The translations under genes were made by a program, and so were the position numbers. This document shows positions 1 through 7,800 of a stretch of 64,000 nt of DNA, piece by piece (position 1 is the stretch's first letter; the number at the start of each line of letters is the position of its first letter). Where the stretch lies: assembly GCA_021776095.1 (NCBI GenBank), contig JAJFGO010000038.1, positions 1 through 64,000 of the forward strand, read 5' to 3'. Source of the DNA: Kiloniellaceae bacterium. GTDB taxonomy: Bacteria; Pseudomonadota; Alphaproteobacteria; Kiloniellales; J153. The notes under the pieces are model-generated. The model worked only from the letters and a program-made list of their open reading frames with translations. It made no database searches and was not told the origin of the DNA.

Positions 1-55
1 CCGGACATTCCCTATAAGCGCTCGGCGCCTCCGCGATAGCCTGCGGGGTGCCCGT

Positions 56-131
56 GCCCAGGTAGCTCAGTTGGTAGAGCACGTGACTGAAAATCACGGT
101 GTCGGTGGTTCGATTCCGCCCCTGGGCACCA
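56..131 (+). tRNA. tRNA-Phe (anticodon GAA), host of the island
   Basis: The 76-nt sequence folds as a cloverleaf. The acceptor stem GCCCAGG pairs with CCTGGGC, followed by A and an encoded CCA. The anticodon stem CGTGA/TCACG holds loop CTGAAAA with anticodon GAA. The T arm contains GGTTCGATTCC. The 3' part (from 85) is duplicated at 17511-17559, so the intact gene is a hybrid: a chromosomal 5' part joined to a 3' part supplied or restored by the integrated element. The hairpin that follows the other copy at 17565-17594 is missing here. Confidence 0.97.
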
Positions 132-133
132 TT
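85..133 (+). repeat. attL core: 3' part of tRNA-Phe
   Basis: This is a 49-bp stretch from the anticodon stem to just past CCA, identical to 17511-17559. Beyond the exact core, both sides continue with a near-match (TTTCAAAGGGTTAGAC) after a small indel (AA here, C at the right copy). The homology therefore extends about 17 bp past the tRNA. Confidence 0.93.
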
Positions 134-177
134 AATTTCAAAGGGTTAGACTCCTCTCAAACCATTCACATCGGTTC

Positions 178-198
178 CAGGTACCACATAGGTACCAA
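178..198 (+). promoter_or_regulatory. Island end repeat, left copy (GGTACC pair)
   Basis: GGTACCACATAGGTACCAA lies here, 45 bp inside attL. A copy with one mismatch lies at 17362-17382, inside attR and just upstream of the integrase gene. Each contains two GGTACC hexamers 11 bp apart. Direct copies flanking both att sites suggest arm-type recombinase or excisionase sites; that role is inferred. Confidence 0.5.
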
Positions 199-463
199 GT
201 GAATTGGATTGGCGGTGCGCAAAATCGCACATGGGGGTAACCCGTGCCGTCGCCACAACTGGGCCTGAGACACGGCGCTGCGCCGCACCTCAAATTTCCA
301 ATAGCTCGTGAGCGCCCATCAGTCTCTCAATTAACGTGGCTTGGCGCGCGCCCCGCCCCCCCCCTTTGGCCCTTCCGTTGTCTTTCAAATCCGATCTGAG
401 AAAAAACCTGAAATTCGATGCCCTAGTGGATGGGCATTCCAGCTGGGCGGCCGGCCAAACATC

Positions 464-480
464 GTGCCAAATTTTGGCAC
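464..480. promoter_or_regulatory. Palindromic operator upstream of the R-M operon
   Basis: GTGCCAAATTTTGGCAC is a perfect 8+1+8 dyad, 189 bp before the first methyltransferase ATG. The 15-bp core TGCCAAATTTTGGCA recurs at 9587-9601, about 190 bp before the AlpA-like gene of the replication operon. A shared dyad in two island control regions suggests one island-encoded repressor or activator. The protein that binds it is unknown. Confidence 0.55.
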
Positions 481-668
481 AACATGATGATCGGTTCGGC
501 TTTCCTATTCCCAATAGGTTGACCCGACTCCGCAACTGCGATGTATTTTGACCTCCCCCGAGTTACTAACCACGGAGGCACATTTGTTCATCAGGTCGAG
601 TGCACCAAGTCGCCGATTCATGTTCCACCTTGAGATTGTTGGGGTAACGCACGAAAATTGTTGGTTGT

Positions 669-2066
669 ATGCAATACGAAATTGCTGAGGATAGTAAATC
701 GCGCTGGTGGCGCGCGAGCCGTATAGATCTGTCGGATAAATTACGGTCAGCTGAAAACCTCGAAATCATTAGACACCTCGAACAAGGACTAGAAGTTCAA
801 GACTCCCCTGAACTCGGAAACCTGGTTCGTCCTTCCGATATGTCAGCTCCTATTCAAAGGTGGTTTAAGTATCGCGAGGGGTACACCCTCGAATTGTGCA
901 AACGCCTTCTTGCGGGACATGACGTTACAAGATCACTGGTGCTAGATCCCTTTTGTGGATTTGGAACGACAACTTTAGCTGCCCGACAGCTAGGGCATCA
1001 GTCGGTTGGATTAGATGTAAATCCACTAGCTGCGTTCGTTGCTCGTGTCAAAACACGGACTTACTCGCAACACCGGCGTCAGTGTCTCCGAAAACGGCTC
1101 CGTGATTTTCAGGGTCTTACAAAGCGACATAAACAAGCCCTGCCGCCGTCAATCAGGATACTTCCGAAGCTCTTTCACAAACCTGTCTTGGAAGCCCTTC
1201 TGATTATTCGGCATGAGATAGAAAGGACGGAAAAGGACACCGAACGCGAATTTTTTCTCCTTGCTTGGGTCTCCATTCTCGAGCAAATGTCGAATGTTTA
1301 TAAGGAAGGAAATGGGCTTAAATATCGAAATAGACAAAGACGTGGGAATGTGTATTCCGTGACTCCGCACGATGAATGGGCTAAGAAAAGATTTCCCAAA
1401 GATGCCTTTCAGTTTGCACTGAATACTTTTCTATCCAAGGCAAACGAAATGCTGTCCGACAGTCGATATCTTTTGTCTGGGTATGAGCCAACTATCGTAC
1501 AAGGAGACGCGCAGAAACTATCAAATATTATACCCGATCAGCCATCTTATGCACTTTTCTCGCCGCCTTATTGTAACTGCTTCAACTATATAAAGGCGTA
1601 CAAATTAGAGCTTTGGATGTCCGGTCTTATTTCAGAATATTCTGATATTGGGGTGCTCACAAAAGCAGGGATCCGATCTCGACTGGAATCGCTTACAGAG
1701 CACGTTAAAGATCCCTATCCACAGCGCATTGACGATTTGATTGCGCTTATGCCACAGCAACGTCTATGGGCCACCAAAATTCCGGAATTGCTTAAAGGCT
1801 ACTTTGCAGACATGGGCGCGTTCCTAACTGAACTGTATGGCACCTTACAGCCTGGTGGTCAGTGTACGATTGTAGTGGGTACAAGCGCTTATGCAGGAGT
1901 GTTAGTACCGACGGACCTGATACTAGCCCGCCTAGCTCAGGATATCGGCTATGACGTCGAGTGTTTACAAGTCGCCAGACCCATACCGACGAGTTCCCAG
2001 CAGCGCCGTTTTTTGGATGGTGTGAGCGATTACTCGAGGGAGAGTTTAGTATTTTTAAGACGCTAG
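669..2066 (+). CDS. DNA amino-methyltransferase, probable m4C type (first of pair)
   Basis: This 465-residue protein has the AdoMet-binding motif DPFCGFGT at residues 93-100 and the catalytic motif SPPY at 298-301. SPPY is typical of N4-cytosine methyltransferases, whereas m6A enzymes usually carry DPPY or NPPY. About 195 residues separate the two motifs and probably include target recognition. It is the first gene of a four-gene operon, 18 bp before a second SPPY methyltransferase and upstream of McrB- and McrC-like genes. The likely role is self-protection for that restriction system, one enzyme per strand of an asymmetric site. The ATG at 669 lacks a clear Shine-Dalgarno, so the exact start is uncertain. 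The gene is AT-rich. The base specificity is inferred from the motif alone. Confidence 0.85.
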   Translation: MQYEIAEDSKSRWWRASRIDLSDKLRSAENLEIIRHLEQGLEVQDSPELGNLVRPSDMSAPIQRWFKYREGYTLELCKRLLAGHDVTRSLVLDPFCGFGTTTLAARQLGHQSVGLDVNPLAAFVARVKTRTYSQHRRQCLRKRLRDFQGLTKRHKQALPPSIRILPKLFHKPVLEALLIIRHEIERTEKDTEREFFLLAWVSILEQMSNVYKEGNGLKYRNRQRRGNVYSVTPHDEWAKKRFPKDAFQFALNTFLSKANEMLSDSRYLLSGYEPTIVQGDAQKLSNIIPDQPSYALFSPPYCNCFNYIKAYKLELWMSGLISEYSDIGVLTKAGIRSRLESLTEHVKDPYPQRIDDLIALMPQQRLWATKIPELLKGYFADMGAFLTELYGTLQPGGQCTIVVGTSAYAGVLVPTDLILARLAQDIGYDVECLQVARPIPTSSQQRRFLDGVSDYSRESLVFLRR

Positions 2067-2084
2067 CCGATTAGGTCCAAATCT

Positions 2085-3428
2085 GTGCTGAACCAAATGT
2101 CGCTATTTAGTACTGAATTGGAAAGATCTGCCGAAAGTTCGTTAGGCCAACCAGTGGTCGTCGACGATCTGCCTCATATTGGCAATATTTCTGACGGTGA
2201 GCTATTTATTATTCGCAATAATGAGTCTCGATATTTAACGCACCATTTCCATAAATATGCTGGAAAATTTATACCGCATATTCCTCGATGGGCTATGCGT
2301 CGTTTTTGTAGCGAAGCGCCGAAAGTCGTGCTGGACCCTTTTGTGGGTTCAGGAACAACTTTGGTCGAGGCAATGCTCCAAGGACACCAAAGCTACGGTA
2401 TGGATGTCGATCCATTGGCTCGGCTGATTAGCAAAGTCAAAACTACACCTATATCCGTAGGCCGTCTTGGTGCAATCAAGAGGGACGTTAAGAAATTTGA
2501 TAGCGATCCGACCGCTTACGGATCCTATGTACCGACGATTCCCACGCTCAACCACTGGTTCACACCGGGAGCAATATCTGAACTGTCGGCGTGTCTTGCG
2601 TTTGTCGAACGCTATCGCGATGACGAAGATATATATGACTTTCTAATCATTTGCTTCTCTTCGATTGTCCGACGAGCTTCCAATGCGGACAATCAAACCA
2701 TGAAGACCTATGTGTCGCACACGCATCCAAAAACGCCAGAGCACGCGAAGCGGATTTTTACATCTACAGTATTTAATTATGCAGATAGATTGGCAGCATT
2801 TGGTGCCCTTATCAAGGACGCCAGATTGTCGATAATCCCGCAAACCATAGATGCGAAGAATATTGATAAGTTCTGGTCGGAAATGGGGCTACCTAAGGTA
2901 GATCTTTGTGTCACGTCGCCGCCATATATCAAAAGTGTCGATTACCTATACAATCAAATGGCCGAATTATTTTGGATTGGTAATCGTTGGGACCTCGAAA
3001 CACAGCCTAAACAGAACGAATATAAGCGCCTATATATCGGAAACGATCGTCCAGATACCATTGGTCTCGAAGGCGATCTCGTTACCGGCATCTCGCCCAT
3101 CGACGCATACATTGACCGGATTTTTAGCTCGGACAAACGACTGGGAATAGTAGTTTCCCGTTATTTTCGGGACATGGAACAACACTTTCTTGCAGTTCGC
3201 AAGGTTATGAAGAGTGGTGCGCGTTATATACTTGTCAGCGGGAATTCGACATTAGCCGGTGTCCCCGTACCAACCTCTGATCTCCTCACGATTACAGCAG
3301 AGCGGGCCGGGTTTATGTCCCGCAACTATTTTGGTTATGAAATTAGAAATAAACACATGCGGTTTCCGCGAGGTGGAAGGGGTGGAGTGGTTAAGCACGA
3401 TTGGATTATTGAGTTAGAAGCAATCTAA
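2085..3428 (+). CDS. DNA amino-methyltransferase, probable m4C type (second of pair)
   Basis: This 447-residue protein has AdoMet motif DPFVGSGTT at residues 84-92 and catalytic SPPY at 278-281. Before these is an N-terminal HHFHKYAGKFIPHIPRW segment, typical of this class of site-specific methyltransferase. It starts with GTG at 2085; an in-frame ATG at 2097 is an alternative. It shares the motif I to motif IV order with its upstream neighbour but has little obvious similarity outside the motifs, so the two probably methylate different strands or sequences. It is followed 28 bp later by the McrB-like gene. It is part of the AT-rich restriction-modification operon. Confidence 0.87.
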   Translation: MLNQMSLFSTELERSAESSLGQPVVVDDLPHIGNISDGELFIIRNNESRYLTHHFHKYAGKFIPHIPRWAMRRFCSEAPKVVLDPFVGSGTTLVEAMLQGHQSYGMDVDPLARLISKVKTTPISVGRLGAIKRDVKKFDSDPTAYGSYVPTIPTLNHWFTPGAISELSACLAFVERYRDDEDIYDFLIICFSSIVRRASNADNQTMKTYVSHTHPKTPEHAKRIFTSTVFNYADRLAAFGALIKDARLSIIPQTIDAKNIDKFWSEMGLPKVDLCVTSPPYIKSVDYLYNQMAELFWIGNRWDLETQPKQNEYKRLYIGNDRPDTIGLEGDLVTGISPIDAYIDRIFSSDKRLGIVVSRYFRDMEQHFLAVRKVMKSGARYILVSGNSTLAGVPVPTSDLLTITAERAGFMSRNYFGYEIRNKHMRFPRGGRGGVVKHDWIIELEAI

Positions 3429-3456
3429 CTGAAATTGATGAAAGAGGGGCGAAACC

Positions 3457-5202
3457 GTGGCCCAAGCTGAAACTGGTACATCAAAAGACGCGGCCGCTGA
3501 AGTCGATCAATATTATTGGAAACAAACTCGTGAAAATCTTCTGACGGAATCGGGTGTTCGCATGTTTCAAATCGCTCTCAAGCATATGGGTGAACCCTAC
3601 AACACCGCTCGAGAGGAGATTGATGCAGAATATGGGCGTCTCTCTCCGAGGCTATTAGCGCGAGGTGGCAGCAAGCGACACGGAGGAATTTTTAATAATT
3701 ATATTTCTCTTTTTGAAGAATTAGGGTTGATGTATCGGAAACGTGAAGAAGAAACGGAAATCCTTCATTTAACGCCAGCAGGAGAACAGGCGGCGCTTCT
3801 ATTAAAGAACATGCCAAACTACTTACGGGTCATACCGTATTTCCTAATAGAACTACTCAGCAGGTATCGATTTAAGAATCCACAAAACAAAAATGAGAAA
3901 AATGCGAATTTAGCCAAGGAGATCGAGGAAGGTGACATTTTCCCATACTGGTCCCTCTATCGGATAATGCGGTCGTTGGGCGACAGTATTTCAAAGGACG
4001 AACTTGCCCGCTTTGTATTTCGGATAAAACGTATGTCTGAAATCGACGACGTCATAAGGGTAATACGGCGATACCGAGAAAGGCAAAAGGCAGGCGTTTC
4101 TTCTGACGAACTCGATAGAGAGTTCGGTGAGCGATTGCATGGAGCTATTGCCCAGCCGAAATATATCATGGGTCGTGCAGGGTATCAGGCGGGTGTTATT
4201 GCGCTGGAAAACGGTATTTATACGTTAAAACGCGAATTTATTCCATTTATAGACACCCTATTGGAGAATGAGCCTGTTTTTGAAGAGATCGATGAAGAAA
4301 CGTGGATGAGAGAGTATGGAAAACCTCTTCTGGCGTCTGAAGAGGTTTTGCTTCCACCGCTCTTTTCTGAAATTGAAAGTGCGACCGAAGTTTCTGTTTT
4401 GCCCGACGACAACCTGATACTAAAACAGGTAAATCTATTGATTCGAGAGGACCTTGTTTCAGGCATTCTTTTGATAGGGCCACCCGGAACAGGTAAGACT
4501 TGGTATGCAAGACAAATCGCTTTGAAATTGGTTGAGGCCGATTTGTCGCGAGTGCGAGAGGTTCAATTTCACCCGTCGTATCAATACGAAGATTTTGTTG
4601 AGGGTTATGTGCCTGATGGCAAAGGAGGGTTTAAGCTAGTAAATCGCCATTTGCTTGAGATGGCTACCAAATGTCTTCAGGATGACCGCATTCATGTGCT
4701 CGTAATCGACGAATTAAGTAGAACGGATCCCGCCCGAGTTATGGGCGAAGCGCTGACATATATGGACACATCCATGCGGGGAAGACGGTTTTTCCTGCCA
4801 TCAAATAGACCAGCAACCATCCCACCTAATCTTTTATTCATAGCCACGATGAATCCCGAAGATCGATCCGTTGACGAAATAGATAACGCGATGGATCGGC
4901 GATGGGGCAAAGTATCTCTAGATCCAGATCCAGCGATTGTGGCCCAATTTTTGAATAAAAATGGCTTTCAACGCAGTGGGATCGAAAGAGTAATAAGATT
5001 CTTCAATTCGGTTCAACAGGAATGCTCCTTAGGGCATGCATATTTTCGGGGCATCAAGAATATTGATAGCCTTCGAAGGCTTTGGGATTCGCAGCTGCAG
5101 TATTTATTCAAAAAGGCCTTTCGTTATGACCCCGAAAAAATTGTTGAACTTCAAGCGCGGTGGTCTGAAATGTTATCTGATATCGAAAATGAAAATGCCT
5201 GA
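3457..5202 (+). CDS. McrB-like AAA+ NTPase, restriction translocase subunit
   Basis: This 581-residue protein has a C-terminal AAA+ motor with McrB hallmarks: Walker A GPPGTGKT (341-348), Walker B LVIDELSR (415-422), the McrB signature MNPEDRS (465-471; McrB itself has MNTADRS) and the arginine pair RRW near 481. McrB family members hydrolyse GTP and drive DNA translocation for the McrC nuclease. The roughly 300-residue N-terminus (winged-helix-like, charged) is not the usual McrB methyl-binding domain and probably reads the recognition site. GTG start at 3457 follows an AGAGGGG ribosome site. Together with two methyltransferases upstream and McrC downstream this resembles the LlaJI/BsuM-type GTP-dependent restriction systems. 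Nucleotide preference is inferred. Confidence 0.9.
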   Translation: MAQAETGTSKDAAAEVDQYYWKQTRENLLTESGVRMFQIALKHMGEPYNTAREEIDAEYGRLSPRLLARGGSKRHGGIFNNYISLFEELGLMYRKREEETEILHLTPAGEQAALLLKNMPNYLRVIPYFLIELLSRYRFKNPQNKNEKNANLAKEIEEGDIFPYWSLYRIMRSLGDSISKDELARFVFRIKRMSEIDDVIRVIRRYRERQKAGVSSDELDREFGERLHGAIAQPKYIMGRAGYQAGVIALENGIYTLKREFIPFIDTLLENEPVFEEIDEETWMREYGKPLLASEEVLLPPLFSEIESATEVSVLPDDNLILKQVNLLIREDLVSGILLIGPPGTGKTWYARQIALKLVEADLSRVREVQFHPSYQYEDFVEGYVPDGKGGFKLVNRHLLEMATKCLQDDRIHVLVIDELSRTDPARVMGEALTYMDTSMRGRRFFLPSNRPATIPPNLLFIATMNPEDRSVDEIDNAMDRRWGKVSLDPDPAIVAQFLNKNGFQRSGIERVIRFFNSVQQECSLGHAYFRGIKNIDSLRRLWDSQLQYLFKKAFRYDPEKIVELQARWSEMLSDIENENA

Positions 5203-5332
5203 TGTTTGCGATAGGCTCCAGATCTTGTAATATTTTATTTATATTTGTGCATCGTTTGTTTAATTTCGAATAAATATCAGTAATTTAGATAATAAAAACC
5301 TGAATGTGCGAGCAGTCCAGGTAAATTATTTA

Positions 5333-6619
5333 ATGAAGCAAGTTATAACACTAAACATGCGAGCCACGGTTGACGTTCCACAAGAGGATGTCATCGGAGA
5401 AAATGGTCTGGATATTTATCCTTGGGTGGAGAAGAGGGGCTTCTTCTCATTTCAGTTACGAGGGGGCGTATTAAAATTATCGGCCGGAGCGTATGTAGGT
5501 CTCATTCCTCTTAATGATAAAATTACGATCGACGTTAGACCTAGGATTAGTCCATCGAATTATGGTCGGGTTTTAGACGTCTCTCAACAACGCTTAACAC
5601 AGATCGAACGCTATAACCGGCAGTTTGACAGCGGTGCAGAGGGAGAAAGTAGTTTTGATTTTTTAGTTAGAAACTTCCTAAGCTCACTTCATGAGCTTAG
5701 TCTCCATGGGCGTTATAAGACCTATCGTACAACTCACAAGACCACAGATTCGCCCCGTGGAAGAATCGACATTCAGAGGACGCTCACTCAATGCTATTCA
5801 AAGGGTATGCAGCATCGCGTATGCGTTGAATGGTTTGAGCATACGGAGAACAATCCGTTTAACCGTGTTCTAAAAGCGGCTCTCACAGCAATTTATGAGC
5901 GATATCGACGAAATTATTTGGGTTCGTCGGTTTTGCGTACTGAGCTTTCCCGGTATTTGTTGGAATGGGAGTCTATTCCAACGTCGGATATTGTAAGAGA
6001 CGCTCGAATGGTTGCCGAGATGCTCCGACGAGGTGCTCTGCCTGCATCAAGGCTATATTATACAAGATCTCTGGCTATATCGCTATTTATACTAAATAGA
6101 AATGCATTGTCACTAGAAGAAGTGGGTTCAGATATTGAGCTTTCTGGATTCATTATTGATTTCGAATCTGTATTCGAAGCTTATGTTTTGCAACTTCTGA
6201 AAGCAAATATTGCAGGTTCAGATTTTCACGTTGGCGATGGAAATCGTGAGAGCGGTAAACCTCTTTTCGAAGATCAGGAAAGGCCACGAGCTAATCCCGA
6301 TATTGTTATTTCCAAGAAAGAGGGGGAAATTTCTTTGATTGTTGAAGTCAAATATAAACCCAAGTTCAATCGGGCCGACTTAAATCAAGTGATCACATAC
6401 GCGCTATCCTATAAGAGCAATGACGCCTTGATTGTCCACGGGAGTGAGAAGCCCGATAATGTTCGTTATGAAGGCCTTATAGGGGGGATACGGATCTGGT
6501 CATGTGGTATTGCACTAGGGCTGGATGATTTATTGCAGGAAGAACAAAGATTCATCGATCTAACAAGAGATCTAATTTTTCATCCTGAAAAAAATTCTTA
6601 TCTCATCGAGGCCGATTGA
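5333..6619 (+). CDS. McrC-like PD-(D/E)XK nuclease subunit
   Basis: This protein of about 428 residues has the McrC layout: a beta-rich N-terminal region that contacts the McrB ring, a helical middle, and a C-terminal PD-(D/E)XK nuclease core visible as NPDIVI followed by VEVKYK. The ATG at 5333 (MKQVITLN) has AGG about 10 nt upstream; a GTG at 5306 would add nine residues. The gene lies 130 bp after the McrB-like gene. McrC both stimulates McrB NTPase and cuts DNA, so this is the effector. It is AT-rich like the rest of the operon. Confidence 0.9.
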   Translation: MKQVITLNMRATVDVPQEDVIGENGLDIYPWVEKRGFFSFQLRGGVLKLSAGAYVGLIPLNDKITIDVRPRISPSNYGRVLDVSQQRLTQIERYNRQFDSGAEGESSFDFLVRNFLSSLHELSLHGRYKTYRTTHKTTDSPRGRIDIQRTLTQCYSKGMQHRVCVEWFEHTENNPFNRVLKAALTAIYERYRRNYLGSSVLRTELSRYLLEWESIPTSDIVRDARMVAEMLRRGALPASRLYYTRSLAISLFILNRNALSLEEVGSDIELSGFIIDFESVFEAYVLQLLKANIAGSDFHVGDGNRESGKPLFEDQERPRANPDIVISKKEGEISLIVEVKYKPKFNRADLNQVITYALSYKSNDALIVHGSEKPDNVRYEGLIGGIRIWSCGIALGLDDLLQEEQRFIDLTRDLIFHPEKNSYLIEAD

Positions 6620-6939
6620 AGGGAGTTTCAAAATTTGTAACATATTGGTTTGAGGTCACGTTTTTCTAGAAAACGATGGTTATGGGCCCTGGCGACCCGT
6701 ATACCGATACAAGTTTATTGCTATAACCCAGTGCCCAGTTTTGCCCTGATCGGCTCAGCAATTTTTCAAGGGGCTAGGTGGTTTGTCAACGGCGGTGTAA
6801 AAACCGACCAGGTGGCGGCGGCTATTCGGCATTATTGGAGCATGGCCTCGTAAATGTATTTGGTCAGATCTGAGTGACATCTGATGGTGTGTCGAAAATT
6901 CTTTTGTTGAACAAGAAAAAAATGGAAAAAAAACGGAAT
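6620..6939. other. Gene-free gap after the R-M operon
   Basis: This 320-bp stretch lies between the converging McrC-like gene and the small minus-strand genes. Short reading frames exist but have no ribosome site or recognisable family. I see no clear terminator hairpin or insertion-sequence end. Confidence 0.4.
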
Positions 6940-7269
6940 TTACCAGGATGCATTGCGCCTTTGTTTGCGCGGCCAAGTTGGAAGAGTCGAGGCTTCGCCT
7001 CGATCCATAGGAACTGGTCGAATTGATGAAATGGCATCATCAACCGGAGGCACTCTCGCATTGCGAATGATGCAGAGATCGGCATCGACCAATCGGAAGG
7101 AGAGGCAGTCGTAGGCGCAGCAGAATTCCTTTCGACGTAGGCTTTCCCTTAACCGATAAAGCTGTGCGCGAACTCGGCCAGAGATTTCCCAATCTTTGAA
7201 GGGCAGGCGCAAGCCATGTTCAGCTACGAGGGCTTGGTCGAGGATTGATCTGTAATCGTCCCGCGTCAT
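6940..7269 (-). CDS. Small island protein of unknown function
   Basis: This predicted 109-residue protein starts MTRDDYRSILDQAL and has an arginine- and leucine-rich helical first half. The start is fixed by a 4-bp ATGA overlap with the stop of the upstream 74-residue gene, which implies translational coupling. A longer reading frame exists upstream of this ATG but would overlap the neighbour extensively. It is the last gene of the minus-strand set with the SF3 helicase and AlpA-like protein. I recognise no domain; position suggests a replication or mobilisation accessory. Confidence 0.6.
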   Translation of the reverse strand: MTRDDYRSILDQALVAEHGLRLPFKDWEISGRVRAQLYRLRESLRRKEFCCAYDCLSFRLVDADLCIIRNARVPPVDDAISSIRPVPMDRGEASTLPTWPRKQRRNASW

Positions 7270-7490
7270 GGTGATCTCCGCTCCGCCTCCATGCGTGAGA
7301 TGGCCTTCGCGATGACCTTCTGTGCCGCTGTTAGATCGCGCACAATGAAGGCCTCCCACTCTCGCGGTTGACCGGGGAGTTTTCTGCGTCTCTGGACAAA
7401 GAGCTGATCGCCACTCGGCAACTGACCAAACAGGACTCCTGGGCCAGATACTTTATCTTCGATCAGGCGGCAGAGACGTTCAATTGGCAT
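7266..7490 (-). CDS. Small island protein of unknown function (74 aa)
   Basis: The protein begins MPIERLCRLIEDKV and contains a basic central stretch (QRRRKLPGQPREWEAFIV) followed by an amphipathic C-terminal helix. It overlaps the next gene by ATGA. No ribosome site is obvious before its ATG. It lies downstream of the SF3 helicase gene, separated by the repeat-rich gap 7491-7800. No family recognised. Confidence 0.55.
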   Translation of the reverse strand: MPIERLCRLIEDKVSGPGVLFGQLPSGDQLFVQRRRKLPGQPREWEAFIVRDLTAAQKVIAKAISRMEAERRSP

Positions 7491-7800
7491 TGGGTGTGCC
7501 CCTGATAATCCGGTTGGGGATTTGGGTTGATGTCAATTTATCCGGGCATTGGGGGTGGGTTGGTTCCCATGGGCAATCCCCATGGGCATTTGCCCGGATG
7601 GCCACCTACGGCACCCACAGGCCGGTTATGGGGCATTATGGCAGGCGACCATGGGTTGGGCATATACCCGCCCGGATGATTTCCACCACCATCCCAATGG
7701 GAGGATTGGGAGCTATTTTCATACCTAATTGCCGGATATTTTTTTGAAATGTATTGGTTAATGGGGCAGCCCATCATAATCCTCCCAAACCTCCCGCCCA
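7491..7800. repeat. Repeat-rich noncoding gap, candidate replication origin
   Basis: There is no convincing gene here. The octamer GCCCGGAT occurs at 7592-7599 and 7670-7677 and in inverse orientation at 7540-7547, with an imperfect fourth copy near 7731. The palindromic 10-mer CCCATGGGCA is repeated at 7566-7575 and 7579-7588. Several more CCCAT/ATGGG units follow. An AT-rich patch (about 7715-7760) lies next to the helicase gene. Iteron-like repeats plus an AT-rich patch beside an SF3 helicase fit a P4-like origin. This is inference. Confidence 0.4.

Larger units (their letters stand above)
134..668. other. Gene-free left end of the island
   Basis: No convincing gene lies in this 535-bp stretch. 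It holds the residual tRNA 3' flank, the GGTACC end repeat (178-198), a run of nine C (356-364), and the 17-bp palindrome at 464-480. The last part (about 480-668) must carry the promoter of the methyltransferase-McrBC operon. TTGACC at 548 is a possible -35, but I cannot pick a good -10. Confidence 0.5.

Noticed and set aside
356-364. Run of nine C as a phase-variation tract
   Set aside because: It lies about 300 bp upstream of any start, in no gene, and not between recognisable promoter boxes.
669-6619. Classical type IV McrBC
   Set aside because: Two adjacent methyltransferase genes and a non-standard McrB N-terminus argue for a restriction-modification system instead.
6650-6853. 67-residue frame after the McrC gene
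   Set aside because: No ribosome site, no family resemblance, AT-rich gap; treated as noncoding.
7484-7747. 87-residue plus-strand frame in the repeat gap
   Set aside because: Composed of repeat-derived Gly/His/Trp-rich residues; better explained as iteron-like noncoding DNA.
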